DNA from: Climacium dendroides
Lineage: Eukaryota; Streptophyta; Bryopsida; Hypnales; Climaciaceae
Reading direction: 5' to 3'
DNA: 64,000 nt
Assembly: GCA_950106755.1 (NCBI GenBank)
Contig: OX467086.1
Location: 23,330,001-23,394,000, forward strand
Both the position numbers and the translations under genes were made by a program. The notes under the pieces were generated by a model. It had not been told where the DNA came from. It saw only the letters and a program-made list of their open reading frames with translations, and did no database searches. Positions 37,943 through 50,000 of the stretch are shown here, piece after piece (the stretch's first letter is position 1; each line of letters opens with the position of its first letter).

Positions 37943-39775
37943 ATGGCGATACGGAGCTGGATTTTGCTTCTGGCCGTGGTTCTGAGTTCTCTGGTTTTGA
38001 CCTTGGGAAAGGTGGAGAATGGGTTACCAGATCGGGAAGAGCTGGACACGAAATACCTGCTGACGAACCAGATTGTCGAGCTCAGGGCGCATGTAGAGGA
38101 CTTGGAGGCGGCTGCGAAGACACACGCATCGTCCTTGAAGCGGAAGGACAAGAAGATTAGGTCTTTGGAGAAGGAGCTCCTGCAATTGAAGGATGTGGGG
38201 ATCTCCGACTTGAAGGCGAAGCTTGCTGTAGCCGCTCAAAAGAATTCTGACCTAGGCCTTGAGGTATCTAACCTGAAGGAGGAGCTCGAGCGCGCAAAAG
38301 TGGAAAAGTCGTTCAGCTTGAAGCGGGCAGAAATCGCTGAAGCGAAAGCCGATTCTTTTCAGCTGGAGGCGAGTGAGAAGGCCAAACTCGTCGACGTCGT
38401 GAACGAATATAAAACGAAGGTGAGGCAGTTGGAGCGGGCTCTTCAAACTGCGCAATCTTCCATGCTGAAGGCGCAGAAAGAGGCCGCTGCTAAATCTCGT
38501 GAAATGGCTCAGAGCGCTGATGCCTGGTTACCGCCTTGGTTGTCGACCCAGTCTGCCAAGTTGTATTCACTTATGACCTCGAGGTGGGCAACGCACGGGG
38601 AGCCGCTGCTGAAAGATCTACAGCGGGTCGCATCTGTCAAAGCTGCACAAGCTGAGAAATTCAGTAAGCCCTACGTGAGAAGTTTCAATAAGAAGGTGAG
38701 GCCCGTGGTGCGCTCCCAATGGAGGAAAGTGAAGGCCAATGTTGTTCCTCTGTATCAGAGAATCAAGAAGCTTACCTTGCAGTATTATAAAGATGGCAAG
38801 AAGTATTTGTCGCCTCATCTATCCAAGGTATGCTTCTCACTTCACTGATGACCTGTCATCAAATTTCATTGATATTTCGTTTGAGTGATCTGGATTTGCG
38901 ACAAATTTGATAGATTTGAAGGCGGTGGCTTTGTGCGCTCCAGAAGTACATGATCTGCGCCTGCTGCAGCGAGGCGGAACACGGCGCTCGTATTTTTAGC
39001 TTTGCAGATTGATTTTAACGCACTCTAGAATCCGATGTCAGACACATTCGTTTCCTTTCGTTCTTTTGCCATGACGCTACTTCACACTTTGCTTCATGTC
39101 CTAGTGTTAGAAATGAAACCTTTTAGAGCTCTGATGTAGCGGGTTCCTTCCGACCTGAAATCAAACGACGGCTCCTCAGGCAGGTATAGTTATTCCATTC
39201 CTAGGCTCTAATCTACGAGCTTGGGGTGCGGTTTGGTTTGGAGAATACTTCATTGTAGACATAAATGTTGTCAAGTGTTTAGATGAGGTGGAGGATATGC
39301 GTTTTCACTGTTACCTTTGACTCAGGTGCACGAGAGTGTAGACCCATATGTTCAGACTGTGAGAGAGAGGAGCCAACCTTTTGTGGAGCAAGCAGCTAGT
39401 TTCCTGAGTCCCCATCTGGAGAAAGCAAATTCCGTGGCTGGGCCTTACGTAAAGATAGCGAATGAGCACTATCAGAGTGTGGTGTCGCAGGCTTCAACTT
39501 ACCACGAGCAGCTCCAAGATTCAGTTAAAGGAACCATGGGCAAGCACGAGGTTTTGGCTCGTTGGGCTACCAAAGAACTCATTTGGTTTCTCGCCTCTGC
39601 GTTATTGGCCCTTCCTGTTGTTGCATCCGTTCTCGTGTTCTCTTCTGTTTTTGGATCGAAGAAGCCCATCAAGTCTCAACGTCGAAGCCCAAGCTCTGGT
39701 CACAGCAACACGCCGTCTGGAATCAAGAAACCTCGGCGGCCGAGATCAGCAGATACTAAGCAGCAGGCGAAATGA
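37943..39775 (+). CDS. ER-type coiled-coil protein with C-terminal membrane anchor (AWLPPWL family)
   Basis: The exons are 37943..38827 and 39326..39775, joined in phase 0 (AAG|GTATGC ... GACTCAG|GTGCAC), giving 444 residues. It resembles the conserved plant family annotated as myosin heavy chain-related (Arabidopsis At2g24420 and At4g31340, from memory). Visible features are, in order: a cleavable-looking signal peptide (MAIRSWILLLAVVLSSLVLT, about 1-22); a coiled coil (about 35-190); the family motif AWLPPWL (194-200); repeated PYV/PHL modules (KPYVRSF, SPHLSKV, DPYVQTV, SPHLEKA, GPYVKIA); and KHEVLARWATKELIWFLASA leading into a membrane segment (about 380-403), with a short basic tail. The signal plus C-terminal anchor suggest an ER or endomembrane protein facing the lumen. 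Its molecular function is not known to me. The open frame extends upstream to GTG 37925, but ATG 37943 is the first Met. Confidence 0.82.
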
Positions 39776-40533
39776 TACCAAGTCTGACTTTTGAGTGCCA
39801 AGTGCCCAAGTCCTCATACAGGCAAGCATATAGCGCAACTTGTGGAAATTCCGTTGTTGACACCTTTTTTTGGAAGGCTGCAAGCGTGTAGAGGTGAGCA
39901 GTGTTGAGTGTTAGGAATGAAGACAGGGAAGCTTTGTGCAGGGAGCCTACATGAGCGCGTAAAAATCTTGTAAGCATTAGTCCGAGTATTGCAGGTCACA
40001 CAGAGAGTCCATCTTTTCGAATGACGTATTACTCCTGGAATTCTCAATACTGAACAGGCTGAGATTACGACGGTGGTCCACGGAGGTTAGATAAGGAACA
40101 AGTATGCCGAAGATGTCACTGTTCCTAACTGCTTTTAAGCATTTAATCCTCTGAATATTGATTGTAGGGTAAATTTTGTAATGTACAGGTGTCATTTCGT
40201 TGTTTTTATACGTTCTCCTTCTTTTGCCAACTTGATTGTGGTATCTGCTATTTTGCTAGTGATGTTAAATGCTTGATGTAATAGAGCGGTGGGTATAGAA
40301 GGCCTTGGTCACCAGAATTTTGGGTGCACTCAAAATTTCATTGACTGCTATTGAGGTTTAGTGCCCAATTGTTGACTAAATGCTTTAACCCTAGTAAGGA
40401 CGTAGAGCGGCTGAGGTGAAAGACTTCCAGGGAATATCCGACAAAGAATGCTCCTACTGGTATTCATCCAAGAATCTCATGAATTTTAGTTGATTATCTC
40501 GATGATAGGGTTGCATCCTTCTATGGTTAACCC
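39776..40533. other. 3' UTR of the coiled-coil gene and flank
   Basis: About 39776-40200 is probably 3' UTR (genic composition, no coding frame). The rest is intergenic. A TTAACCCTTAACCCC stretch at its right edge is the left end of the next element. Confidence 0.4.
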
Positions 40534-41189
40534 TTAACCCCAAAATGACCTCGAGGACAGAATGTGTCCTTGACCAATTTTTGGAGTTAAATAAAACCTT
40601 ATGAAATTATTATTTTTTAGTAGTTTATATTTTTGAAAAAATCTTTTTGAAGTCTAGTTTTAGCTTCGAAAATCCGATTTTGAAAATGATTGATTATGAT
40701 TTTTTTATTCAAGATTTTGTGCACGGGTGTCTATTGCAATCTTGACTTTTTGTAGTGTTGAGGGCTCTTAGGAATGAGCCTCAAATACACTAGATTTTTA
40801 AGAAGAAATCACATTAGAAATTCATTTAAAAAAATTGTAGAGTATATTTTGAGAAGTCATAAATTGACTGGGATTATGCACGTTAGGTCCTTTAACCCCA
40901 TATTTTTTTGGTGCCCAAATTTTTAGATTTGACATGTGAAAAGAGGATTGAAAGACTTCAAATCACTTTTACAGTTTTAACACCCTCATGATCAAACACT
41001 ATAATCTTTCAATCCATAAGAGATATTGTTGTGTTTTCTTTTTTAATGTGATCTTTAACATGTCTAGATTGATTTTGTACGGTTACAATTCATAAAAAAA
41101 TGATACAACTTATTAAAATGTTGGATTTTAGTTTAATTTAGAGCAAATTCCTAGAAGCTCAAGAAATTCTAAGGTCATTTAGGGGTTAA
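40534..41189. mobile_element. TTAA-flanked element, family B copy 1
   Basis: The core is 40538..41185 (648 bp). The left end CCCCAAAATGACCT and the right end AGGTCATTTAGGGG are flanked by TTAA on both sides. The ends resemble family A, but the interior is unrelated to A. It carries GAAGTCTAGTTTTAGC and AGCCTCAAATACACTAGAT, shared with copy 2 at 45172-45776. Confidence 0.78.
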
Positions 41190-41443
41190 AGCACATGACT
41201 GGTGGATGGGCTGGTGACCATGGGAATCAACCCTTTTGCTACCATGTGAATCATTGGTTTAAATCATTGGCTTAACAAAAATGTAAAAGTCCTCATTGGA
41301 AGTCAAACTACCATATTGTACAAGAACTTCTCTTTTCATACAAATTTTTGAGGATGAATAGTTGCACTTCTATCCCATATAAGGATTCTTTATGAGTTGT
41401 TGGGCAAAAAATGGACAAAAATGGCTATAGTGTCCCTCAAGGA

Positions 41444-42112
41444 TTAATTTATAAAGGACCATAAAGCCATTAGGTGGCTTTTGCAACTACATTTGTAAAA
41501 AATTTGAAATTTGAATGTCTCTAATAGTCACTAAACATTTGAGAGCCCCTGATTAATTTTTTACATAATTTGTGGGTGTAGAAATGATTGAGTGTGATTT
41601 TTGGTGAATTTTTTGAAAATAGAAAAGGCATTCTAAGTTGTCACTTCACATCTTCATATCTTTTTTCTATACTTCAATATCGTTTGAAAAAAATTATACC
41701 TCAAAATTATAATAATATATACTTCCTAGGAAAAAAAATTAGAGTTTTTGGAGTACTTTTGAGCATTTTGATTTTAGAATTTCAATTTCAACATATGTAC
41801 TAGATAATGATTGTATAGTAGATATGTTTATTTACAGCTTCAATGTTAGGTTTAGTACTTAGCCCCAATTTAATTATTGCATGCCAAATTGAACATCTTT
41901 CATCAATCTTGTGAATGGTGGCATTTTTTCAAAATTTGTGTAATTTTGTCAAATTTTCTTCCATGAAAAAAATACATAGTCTTTTTTTCATTTCAATAGT
42001 GGTGATCATCAAAATTATTCTACACAAAAGAGGAATTATGCTTGTTATTAGAGCTAATCAAGAAAACAAGAACTACAATGCTCAAACACCAAGTTAGTCC
42101 TTTAGGGGTCAA
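41444..42112. mobile_element. TTAA-flanked element, family C (single copy)
   Basis: The core is about 41448..42108. The left end TTAATTTATAAAGGACCATA and the right end TTAGTCCTTTAGGGGTCAA are related to those of family A, but the interior is different. Both junctions abut a second end type: TGTCCCTCAAGGATTAA on the left and TCAATCCATGAAGGACAT on the right. Confidence 0.55.
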
Positions 42113-42582
42113 TCCATGAAGGACATTGAGGCCAAAGAGTAGCCAATGGATGACTTTCAAAGTTATACTTGTCCTTTTAGTTTTATGTGATATTGGCAAC
42201 ATTGCTAATAGTATGATGTATTGAGCATAAAATCAATTCATTAATTCATTAAATTTTTATCACTCCAAGTGTCAATATGTAATTGTGAAAAATGTGAAAT
42301 TGGTTAAGATCTTGAACTTTGTGTAAACTACATAAATGTTAGAGATCTTGCAATATATACACTCTACATCCAGGTTTCTAAATATCACAATATCAAGTAA
42401 TGTGCATAGATAGAGTCAAAATTCCAATTTGGAATTATAATTTACTTGTAGTCAATTGAAAACCTTAAATTTTCAATAAATAATAAATAAATAAAAGTTA
42501 AGACTTGAAAAATCCTTGAAGTGCCCTATAGAAGTATAATAGAAGGACTTTAAAAAGACCAAAAATCATTTTAGAAAAGTTC

Positions 42583-43143
42583 TACTCCCTTTGTCTTAAA
42601 ATGATCTTTGTGTTGGCCTCAATTTTTGTTCCAAAATGATCTTATTGTACTTTGTGATGTTCAAAATTGGTTAAATTTGGTAGTTGATTGCTATTTGGGA
42701 CTAACAAAACAACTCTAAGCAACAGTTCCCCTTCCATCTTTGTAATCGTCAATCAAAAGACAAATGAAATGACTAAAGGGGTTAATCAACATTATTCATT
42801 CTTATTTTTTGCATCTCTTTAAGTGTTGCCTAATTGAAGGAGGTGAAGCTTTGGGAGGTGGTATAGAGTTCTACACATGGTCTTGGACCCATACTATCTA
42901 CAAAATGACACCTCACAATGAACAATTAAGTGTCTATTGATGCCCCTTGAAAATGTCCAAAAAATTCTACTTTTCAACACTTCAAAAATGCACTTTGAAA
43001 AAAGTTCTGAAACTCAAAAGTTTTAGGACACTAGGAGTGCACTGAACTCTACTTACAATGCAAAACAGATTTTTAAAATGTTATTTTTAGCCTTAATTTG
43101 GAACATTTGTTCAACAGGAAGATCATTTAGGAAAGAGATAGTA
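42583..43143. mobile_element. Stowaway-type MITE, 557 bp, diverged
   Basis: The core is 42585..43141. The left end CTCCCTTTGTCTTAAAATGA and the right end (other strand) CTATCTCTTTCCTAAATGAT are flanked by TA on both sides. It is more decayed than the copies at 29948 and 49993. Confidence 0.65.
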
Positions 43144-45171
43144 TTACTTTACAACCACTTTATTTTATAATATTTTCTAGGTGTAAATTTGGAGACATTC
43201 CATGAGGACACTTTAAGGTCACATTGGTAATACTTCAATAGACCCCTATTTGATAGAATTGAAAGGGCAAATAGAATTAGCAATAGGGATTTAGACAAAT
43301 TTTCAATTTTGATGATGATAGAATCATAATAAGTTTGGCATGTTGGTGCATTTGCCAAATATGTAGAGGAACAAAGGATGCTACAAGTATCATTTGGAAT
43401 AACAAAGTATGGTGTTGAATATCATGTAAAGTATCAAAGTATAATGACAGGCCTAAGACAACAAAGTTAAATTTCAAAATCCACACATCACCTTATAGAC
43501 TATTTTGATTAATTATTTATTCTTTTCATAAGACTTGAATTATAATTATAAAATAGTATTTTTTTGAATTTGAATTCAAAAAATAGAGCTAATTTTCTAG
43601 TAGTGTTTTAAATTTAAAGCTAAAATTTAAAATGACTTGATTTCAGTAATAGATATTTCTACCTTATTCCTTTTTGAGTTCAAATGGTGAATGAGATTGT
43701 TCTTTAGTGTGCACATATTGGCAAGACAAGTTTACATTATATAGTTTAAAGTCTAGGCTATAGTGGGATTTTAAGATCCTTATGTCAATCTATTCTATTT
43801 AAATATTTTATTCAATTTTATGTTTAATGTATCCTACAACACTAATGACTTCTACCTTATAGTTGTGCATAAAAAAACTAGGCTTAAGTGAGCTTACAAC
43901 TTCAAAATAATGATTCTACAAGAAATATTAGACACATAAAGATCTCCCTCTCCATATATGTCATTTGCTTAAAAAATTTATAATTTCATTAATTGTAGGC
44001 GTCATAGAAGAATCCTTCTCCCAACATTTGCACACCAAATCTTTCATGTAAGATGTGGATTGGCTAGGTAATATAGGTCTAGTGCCTCTAATTACACCAT
44101 TATAGTCACTTGAGAATAGTCTTTAAAGAATGCCACTAAAAAATGATCTCATAATAGATCATTCCAAAACTATGAACATCCAATTCTTTGCTGAATAATT
44201 TAGACTTGTGGTGAGTACTTTGATCTTTCAAGGCAAACAATATTTCAAGTGCCCTCTAAAAATCTCATACCCACCACATACACCAACTAAGCATTCATAA
44301 TTACCTATAAAGCAAGGAAATTCACATTGCTTCAAGAAGATTAGATTCTAATGTGTCCTCCCTATTGTACTCAAAGATAAATACATTGGCAGTTTTGAGG
44401 CCCCTATGTATAATCTCTTGTGCATGTACATTTTGCGCACCTTTGGCAATGTAGAACATGATGTTAATAGTTACATCAATTAGAAACAATTGCCCTTGGT
44501 TGTTGATATGTTTCTTTCTTACATCAATGAGTTTTCATTAGTCACTCCAAGCTCTTCCCACAAGGAATGCAAACTTCTAGTTGAATTCAAACAATCATAC
44601 ACCTCCTAGTAGTATACAATTATTGTTGGCATAAGAAAATATATAATTGCATTTATATTTCATCATTTGTGAGCATGGTAAGGAGAAGGAGCCAAAGCAC
44701 ATATTTCAGGGATGTTTCCTCTTGAATCACTTTTATAACTCAAACCATTACTTCTTCGCCATCAAAACTATTTATATAGTCATCATGAAAGAGTTTTGCT
44801 TCAAAAAAATCAAGTTTAAGGGGATTCAAAATTTGAAAACATATTATTAAATAAGGAGGAATAAAATATTTATTTTCACTTTGGACACTATCTTACAATC
44901 TACATGGTTAAAGTGTATGATTTTTTTTCTTGTCCAAGATCTTACAATTGAAACTACAAAAACTAAAATTTAAGAAACTTATAGCGAACATCAATTTTGA
45001 TCAATTTGAAAACATTTCATCACTTCTATTCAAGGCAAACAGCTTCAAATATAAATCTATTGCAATCCTAGATTTTAGAGTATTGTGTAGATGAATGTCA
45101 CCTCATAATTTAGTTCTTTCATAGTACTTGATATACTATAGTAATCATCAATAAAGAAAGTAGGGCTCTAT
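43144..45171. other. AT-rich intergenic DNA, nothing recognised
   Basis: The 2-kb stretch contains no recognised gene or element. Short open frames on both strands show no domain features. Confidence 0.45.
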
Positions 45172-45776
45172 TCCCTAAATGCCCAAGGGACCAAATTTTG
45201 GTATTGACAATATTTTGAAATTAAATAAAACCTAACCAATTTATTATTTTTAGTAGTTAAAAAAAATATTTTTGAAGTCTAGTTTTAGCATCAAAATTGT
45301 GATTTTGAAAATGAATGATTGTGATTTTGTCCATTGCAAAATTTGATTTTCCAATGTTGAAGGCTCTTAGAATTGAGCCTCAAATACACTAGATCTTGGA
45401 AAAAAAATCACATTAGAAATTCATTTAAAAAAATTGTAGAGTAGATTTTGAGAGACCATAATTGATTGGGATTATACATGTTTCCTTTAATCTCAAATTT
45501 TTTCAGTGACCAATTTTTAGAGTTGACATGTCAAAAGAGGATTGAAAGACTTCAAATGACTTTCACAATTTCAACACCCTCATGATCAAACATTATAAAT
45601 TTTCAATTCATAAGTGATATTTTATGTTTTCTTTTCTCATGAGATTGTTATAGTTTGAATTTTTTATAGTTATAATTCCCAAAAAATTGATAAAAATGAT
45701 CAAAATATTGTCTTTTTGTTCAATTTAGAAAAAAATTCAAGAAATTCAAAAAAGGTCTTGAGCATTTAAGAGCTAG
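45172..45776. mobile_element. Family B element copy 2 (ends decayed)
   Basis: It is collinear with 40538-41185 over most of its length (GAAGTCTAGTTTTAGCATC, GAGCCTCAAATACACTAGAT, AAAGAGGATTGAAAGACTTC). The ends read TTCCCTAAATGCCC and GAGCATTTAAGAGCT, so the TTAA flanks are lost. Confidence 0.6.
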
Positions 45777-45799
45777 AGTGCAAGTTCCCTTTTATTCTA

Positions 45800-46406
45800 G
45801 TTTCTATTAGAAAGAGCAAAAAGTTTTACTAATTGTTTTTTTGTTTTTTGGTATATTTAACCATAAGATCTAGGCACTAGACTAGTATAATAATGTAGGG
45901 AGGAAATTTTAGATACTTTCACTGCACAAATTGCAAGATATTTTTATTTAAAGTGAAAAAAACAAGTTTTTGAGTACATTCTTTGATTTGATTCCTTGAC
46001 TTTGAATGAATTTTCTTAACTTAAAATTTTTGTACTAAATATTTTGATTAAATTTTTTTAAAGATTTGATTTTAAATTCTAGTATTTTCTTCTTAAATAT
46101 TCTATTTTTTTTTTTAAATTATTAAATTGAAGTTTTTAAGAGATTGAAAAAAAACTAAATTATTAATAGCTCTATAGAATGGAAACATGCTAATCCTGAG
46201 AATAAGATTGTTTTAGCAAGCATATTTAATCCTATGGATTTTTTATTTTTATTTTAAAAATTGTACTAATTGAGCTTAGAAATAAATCCAATATGATATT
46301 TTCTCAAGAAGTTTCTATGATTGCCTACAAAATAAGAAGCTCCATAACTTTCATACCACTAATCCAAATGGAACGAATTAAAATATTCCATATAGACAAA
46401 AAAAAA
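45800..46406 (-). mobile_element. Family A element fragment, inverted, truncated at both ends
   Basis: It contains the reversed family A interior (GCACTAGACTAGTATAATAA, TCCAAATGGAACGAATTAAA) but neither TTAA terminus. It directly follows a family B copy and is cut on the right by the MITE at 46407. Confidence 0.55.
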
Positions 46407-46588
46407 TTTAAATTTAACTAATTATGGACTTTGGCAAGTCCATAAATAACATATGCATGTGCCAAAACATGATGAAAATGTATACATGGGGTACATTTTG
46501 AATTCAAAATGTACAAATGTATCGGTTGCCAGCCGATACCTTAATTGTCCATAATTTGCAAAAAAGTCCAGAATTAGTTAAATTTAAA
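46407..46588. mobile_element. Short MITE with 30-bp inverted ends, about 182 bp
   Basis: TTTAAATTTAACTAATTATG at left and TTTAAATTTAACTAATTCTG on the other strand at right match over about 30 bases. The element sits at the broken end of a family A fragment. A small palindrome (TTTAAAGGTTGAACCTTTAAA) overlaps its right border. Confidence 0.65.
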
Positions 46589-47091
46589 GGTTGAACCTTT
46601 AAATCATCAAGATTGACAAGTTGACAATGTTTACAAATGATACCAAAATTTGATACTTTTTGCATAGATTTTGGGTGCGTGAATGACGGCACCTTAGCTT
46701 AGTATCTAAGGGATGAGTTACTATATATTGAATGTATGTATCACTAGTACAAAGAGAAAAAATAATCCATAATGAGGAAAATTTTTGGAGGGTTTTAGTG
46801 GGACAGAGGGAAAGCTATTGTGATTTCCTGATCTCAAAAACAAGTTAAAAAAAAACAAGTTAAAAAATTGAAATTACAGAAGCCTACCTGAAATCCATTC
46901 TGTAACCTGTAGGAGTTAAATTTGACTGGCACTGAAGATTAACATTTCAATGCGGCCACATGAGCAAGCTTAAAAGGGATCTATGGGTGGCTGCAGATGA
47001 TTCCACATTTGGACTCGGAGTAAATACATTGCAGTGCTGGTAACTCCCAGCGGTAATCATGTGTTATATACAAAGTTGGGTGGTTCCCTCT
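46589..47091. other. Flank and probable 3' UTR of the phytyl ester synthase-like gene
   Basis: No coding frame is present. From about 46860 the composition is genic, consistent with a 3' UTR on the minus strand. Confidence 0.4.
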
Positions 47092-50000
47092 CTATGGTTT
47101 AAATGTTGGTGCTTGTTTGCCCCACGTCTTCTCGTAAAGGATCCTAGGAACGAAGTCTTGGTAAGCGTCTTCGTTCCGCTTATTCAACAGATAGGATATT
47201 CCAGCTTCAATCTCCGCCTTCACCTGCTGGTAAAGAGCCTCCACGACTTGTTTGTCATTCAAGGAGTCCCTGAGCTCTGCGTCAAGGTAAAGGATTCTAA
47301 GACCGTTAGGGACCTGATCCAGTCTCAAATACTGACCTCTAGTGCCAACTGCAACCCGATCATCTTTTCATATTCTTGGTTGGACTCAGTTACGAAAAGT
47401 GGAATAAGCGCGACTTGGCTAAATGTCCATGGGTACTGAATGATCTTTGAAAGAAACCGGGGATGTCCCTTCAATAGTGGTCTACAGCCTCCCACTTTAA
47501 ATGAGTGCATACACAGCGAGAAAAATTTGATCTCAACAAATTTGGCCCATGTATCCAAAGACCGTTCCACAGCCCTCCCCTAAACCCTAAACCACACTCC
47601 TTCATATGTTACAGTAATGCTTAAAGTACCGCAAATAGGAGCTTCTACCCTATATGTGTCATCTGCGAACCTCACATAAGTCTAGCACAAGACTTGCAAC
47701 ACATAATAGCAACACATATAGTAAGGCTACAAATGTCACATGTTGGAATGGCAACGACGGGAAAGGATTTTGAAATTGAGCCGTTCGTACCGTGTGTGTA
47801 GATTGGTTTCTGATATGTGAAGTACATGCGAGGGGGAGGAGTGGGGATGCCCACGGTGCCTAGCATATGTCCTTCGTCGTCTGCTCCCTCGTTTCGTTGT
47901 CTGGAATATTGTCATTTCATTTGGTCAATGTAAACAAGAGAAACTTTACATCCACAAAAAACAGATGGCTTCAAGAATCATGGAATTGATACAAAATTGA
48001 TCACACCTTCGCAATTTAAATCTGAGAGAGGAGAAGGGATGAGATTGTACCTAGCACGAGGCATTTGGTTTCCAAGGCGCTGTAGCTGCTCTCCAACTAT
48101 TGGTAAACTCATAATTTGCTGTTGATCCAATACTATCTGCTCTCTCAAATGTAGCATATGTCAGAAGATAACTTTCATGAGTTGCAATTCCAGATAATTA
48201 GATCCACATGGACCCCGATTCGGTTGCTAAGAACCTGTATTGAGTCATGACTGGATTTCAGCAGGACATTGCTGCCTGTCGACCTCTGCCTCGCTGAACA
48301 GATAAGTGAAGGTAAGTGAAGAGAGATTTCAAGTCAGTGCAAATTAATGACTAGAATCGTTTATTTCATGATGAAAGAAGAGTACCTTGATAAATTCATC
48401 ACCGCCCACAGCAGCCATGGGTATGATCACAGCGCCGTGTCGCATGGCAGTTCTCACAAACTCAGGCTTGGTGGGCCAAATTAGCTTGTAGCTCTCCCCC
48501 TGTTTCCGTGAACAGTAATTCTTCAGATTCTTGCATCCAAGTCAATGAAAAAATAAATGAAAATTTCAGTCATTCCACCCCACCGAGAAAAAACGCTTCA
48601 GAATGCAGTACCTTCCTCTTTACTGCTTCACGCATTCCACCTGGAAGAAGAAAGACGGTCTCTTTGGCAGCCAATAACTTGTATAGATTGCCGCCTGATA
48701 CAGTAACAGCTCCCAGTAGTCTTGCCAAGTCCGGCAATGAAGATGGTGCCATGACTTCTCCTGGTTGATCTGCATTGGGTGTAAGCCACAGTTCTCAAAT
48801 TATGTCATTGCTACTTTAATTTCATACCTAAGGTCAAGTGTTGCTCAAAGTTGAAATTTCGTCTCTATAAGGGTGAAACTCTTACCTATTGTTAGAAGCG
48901 GGTGTGCCAAAGCCCGAATCATCACGTCCTGGCTTTCCAAGAAAGATCCTACAATTATTCCTAAATCAAACCCCACGAATGTGTGGTTACAGACGAGAAG
49001 GATAGGCCTTTCCTTGGTGAGTCGGGGCAGGCCTCTTTTCACTAATCCATTTTCCTGGACGTGGAAATATACAGGGCTGAAGAGCTGCTTCATTAGACTG
49101 CACGAACACCAAAACAAGCTCTGTTTAGAGTTAGTTATTAGAATACTGTTTCACGAGTTGCTGATAAGCCCGCAATAACTCTAAACCGTCACATAGAAGC
49201 CATAATCTAAACAATGATGCTCAACCTCTATACCTTGAGTAAGAGTATCTTCAGAGACTCTAGGATCTAGAATTTCTCCTAAATATGATGGTAAAATGGA
49301 AGTGTAACCGTACTCGAGGTGGGCCTTCCGAAACGATTCTTTTTCCTCTTCAGTAGGAGGAATGTAGTCAATAACAATGTTACGTGGCTTAGAACATCTG
49401 TACATGTTGGAGGCTTTTATCAAACTCGCAAGCTCAACGCCGTCTTCCTGAATTTTATTGACAAAGACAGTGCATAAGGTGGCCATTGGCCTACGGGAAA
49501 TAAACACAGAATAAACATTGTTTACCACTACTCACTTCAAAAAATGTGTCGATTACTGGCACCTTAGAAAGTCATACGTGAAGTTGAACCCAAGTTCTGC
49601 ACTAACAAAAATAGGCAAACCAAAAACAAACAGAGTGGGTCCATTGTAAAGGCAACTCACCAGAAGTAGGGCTCCACGGCGATCTTGAAAACCTCGACCA
49701 ATAGCCGATGGAATACCCTCTCTCAATCTTTTGGCCTCGTTTTCATTTTGCGCTTTTCCACTATCCTCCAAACCCTCGACGACCGTCACAACGAAACACT
49801 TTGACAATTCATAGATTCTTCTAAATCCATGTACTGTACAGTACCCTGGCAAAAAGATTGTCGTCCACTCACCCATCACCGCCACTGGAGGGACGGTATT
49901 CTTTTTGCCACGGTACTGTACTGTACAGTGATGCTCTACCAAGCATAGAAAAGTATAATAATTCCTAGTACTTCAAGGATGACTTTGAACTACTCCCTCC

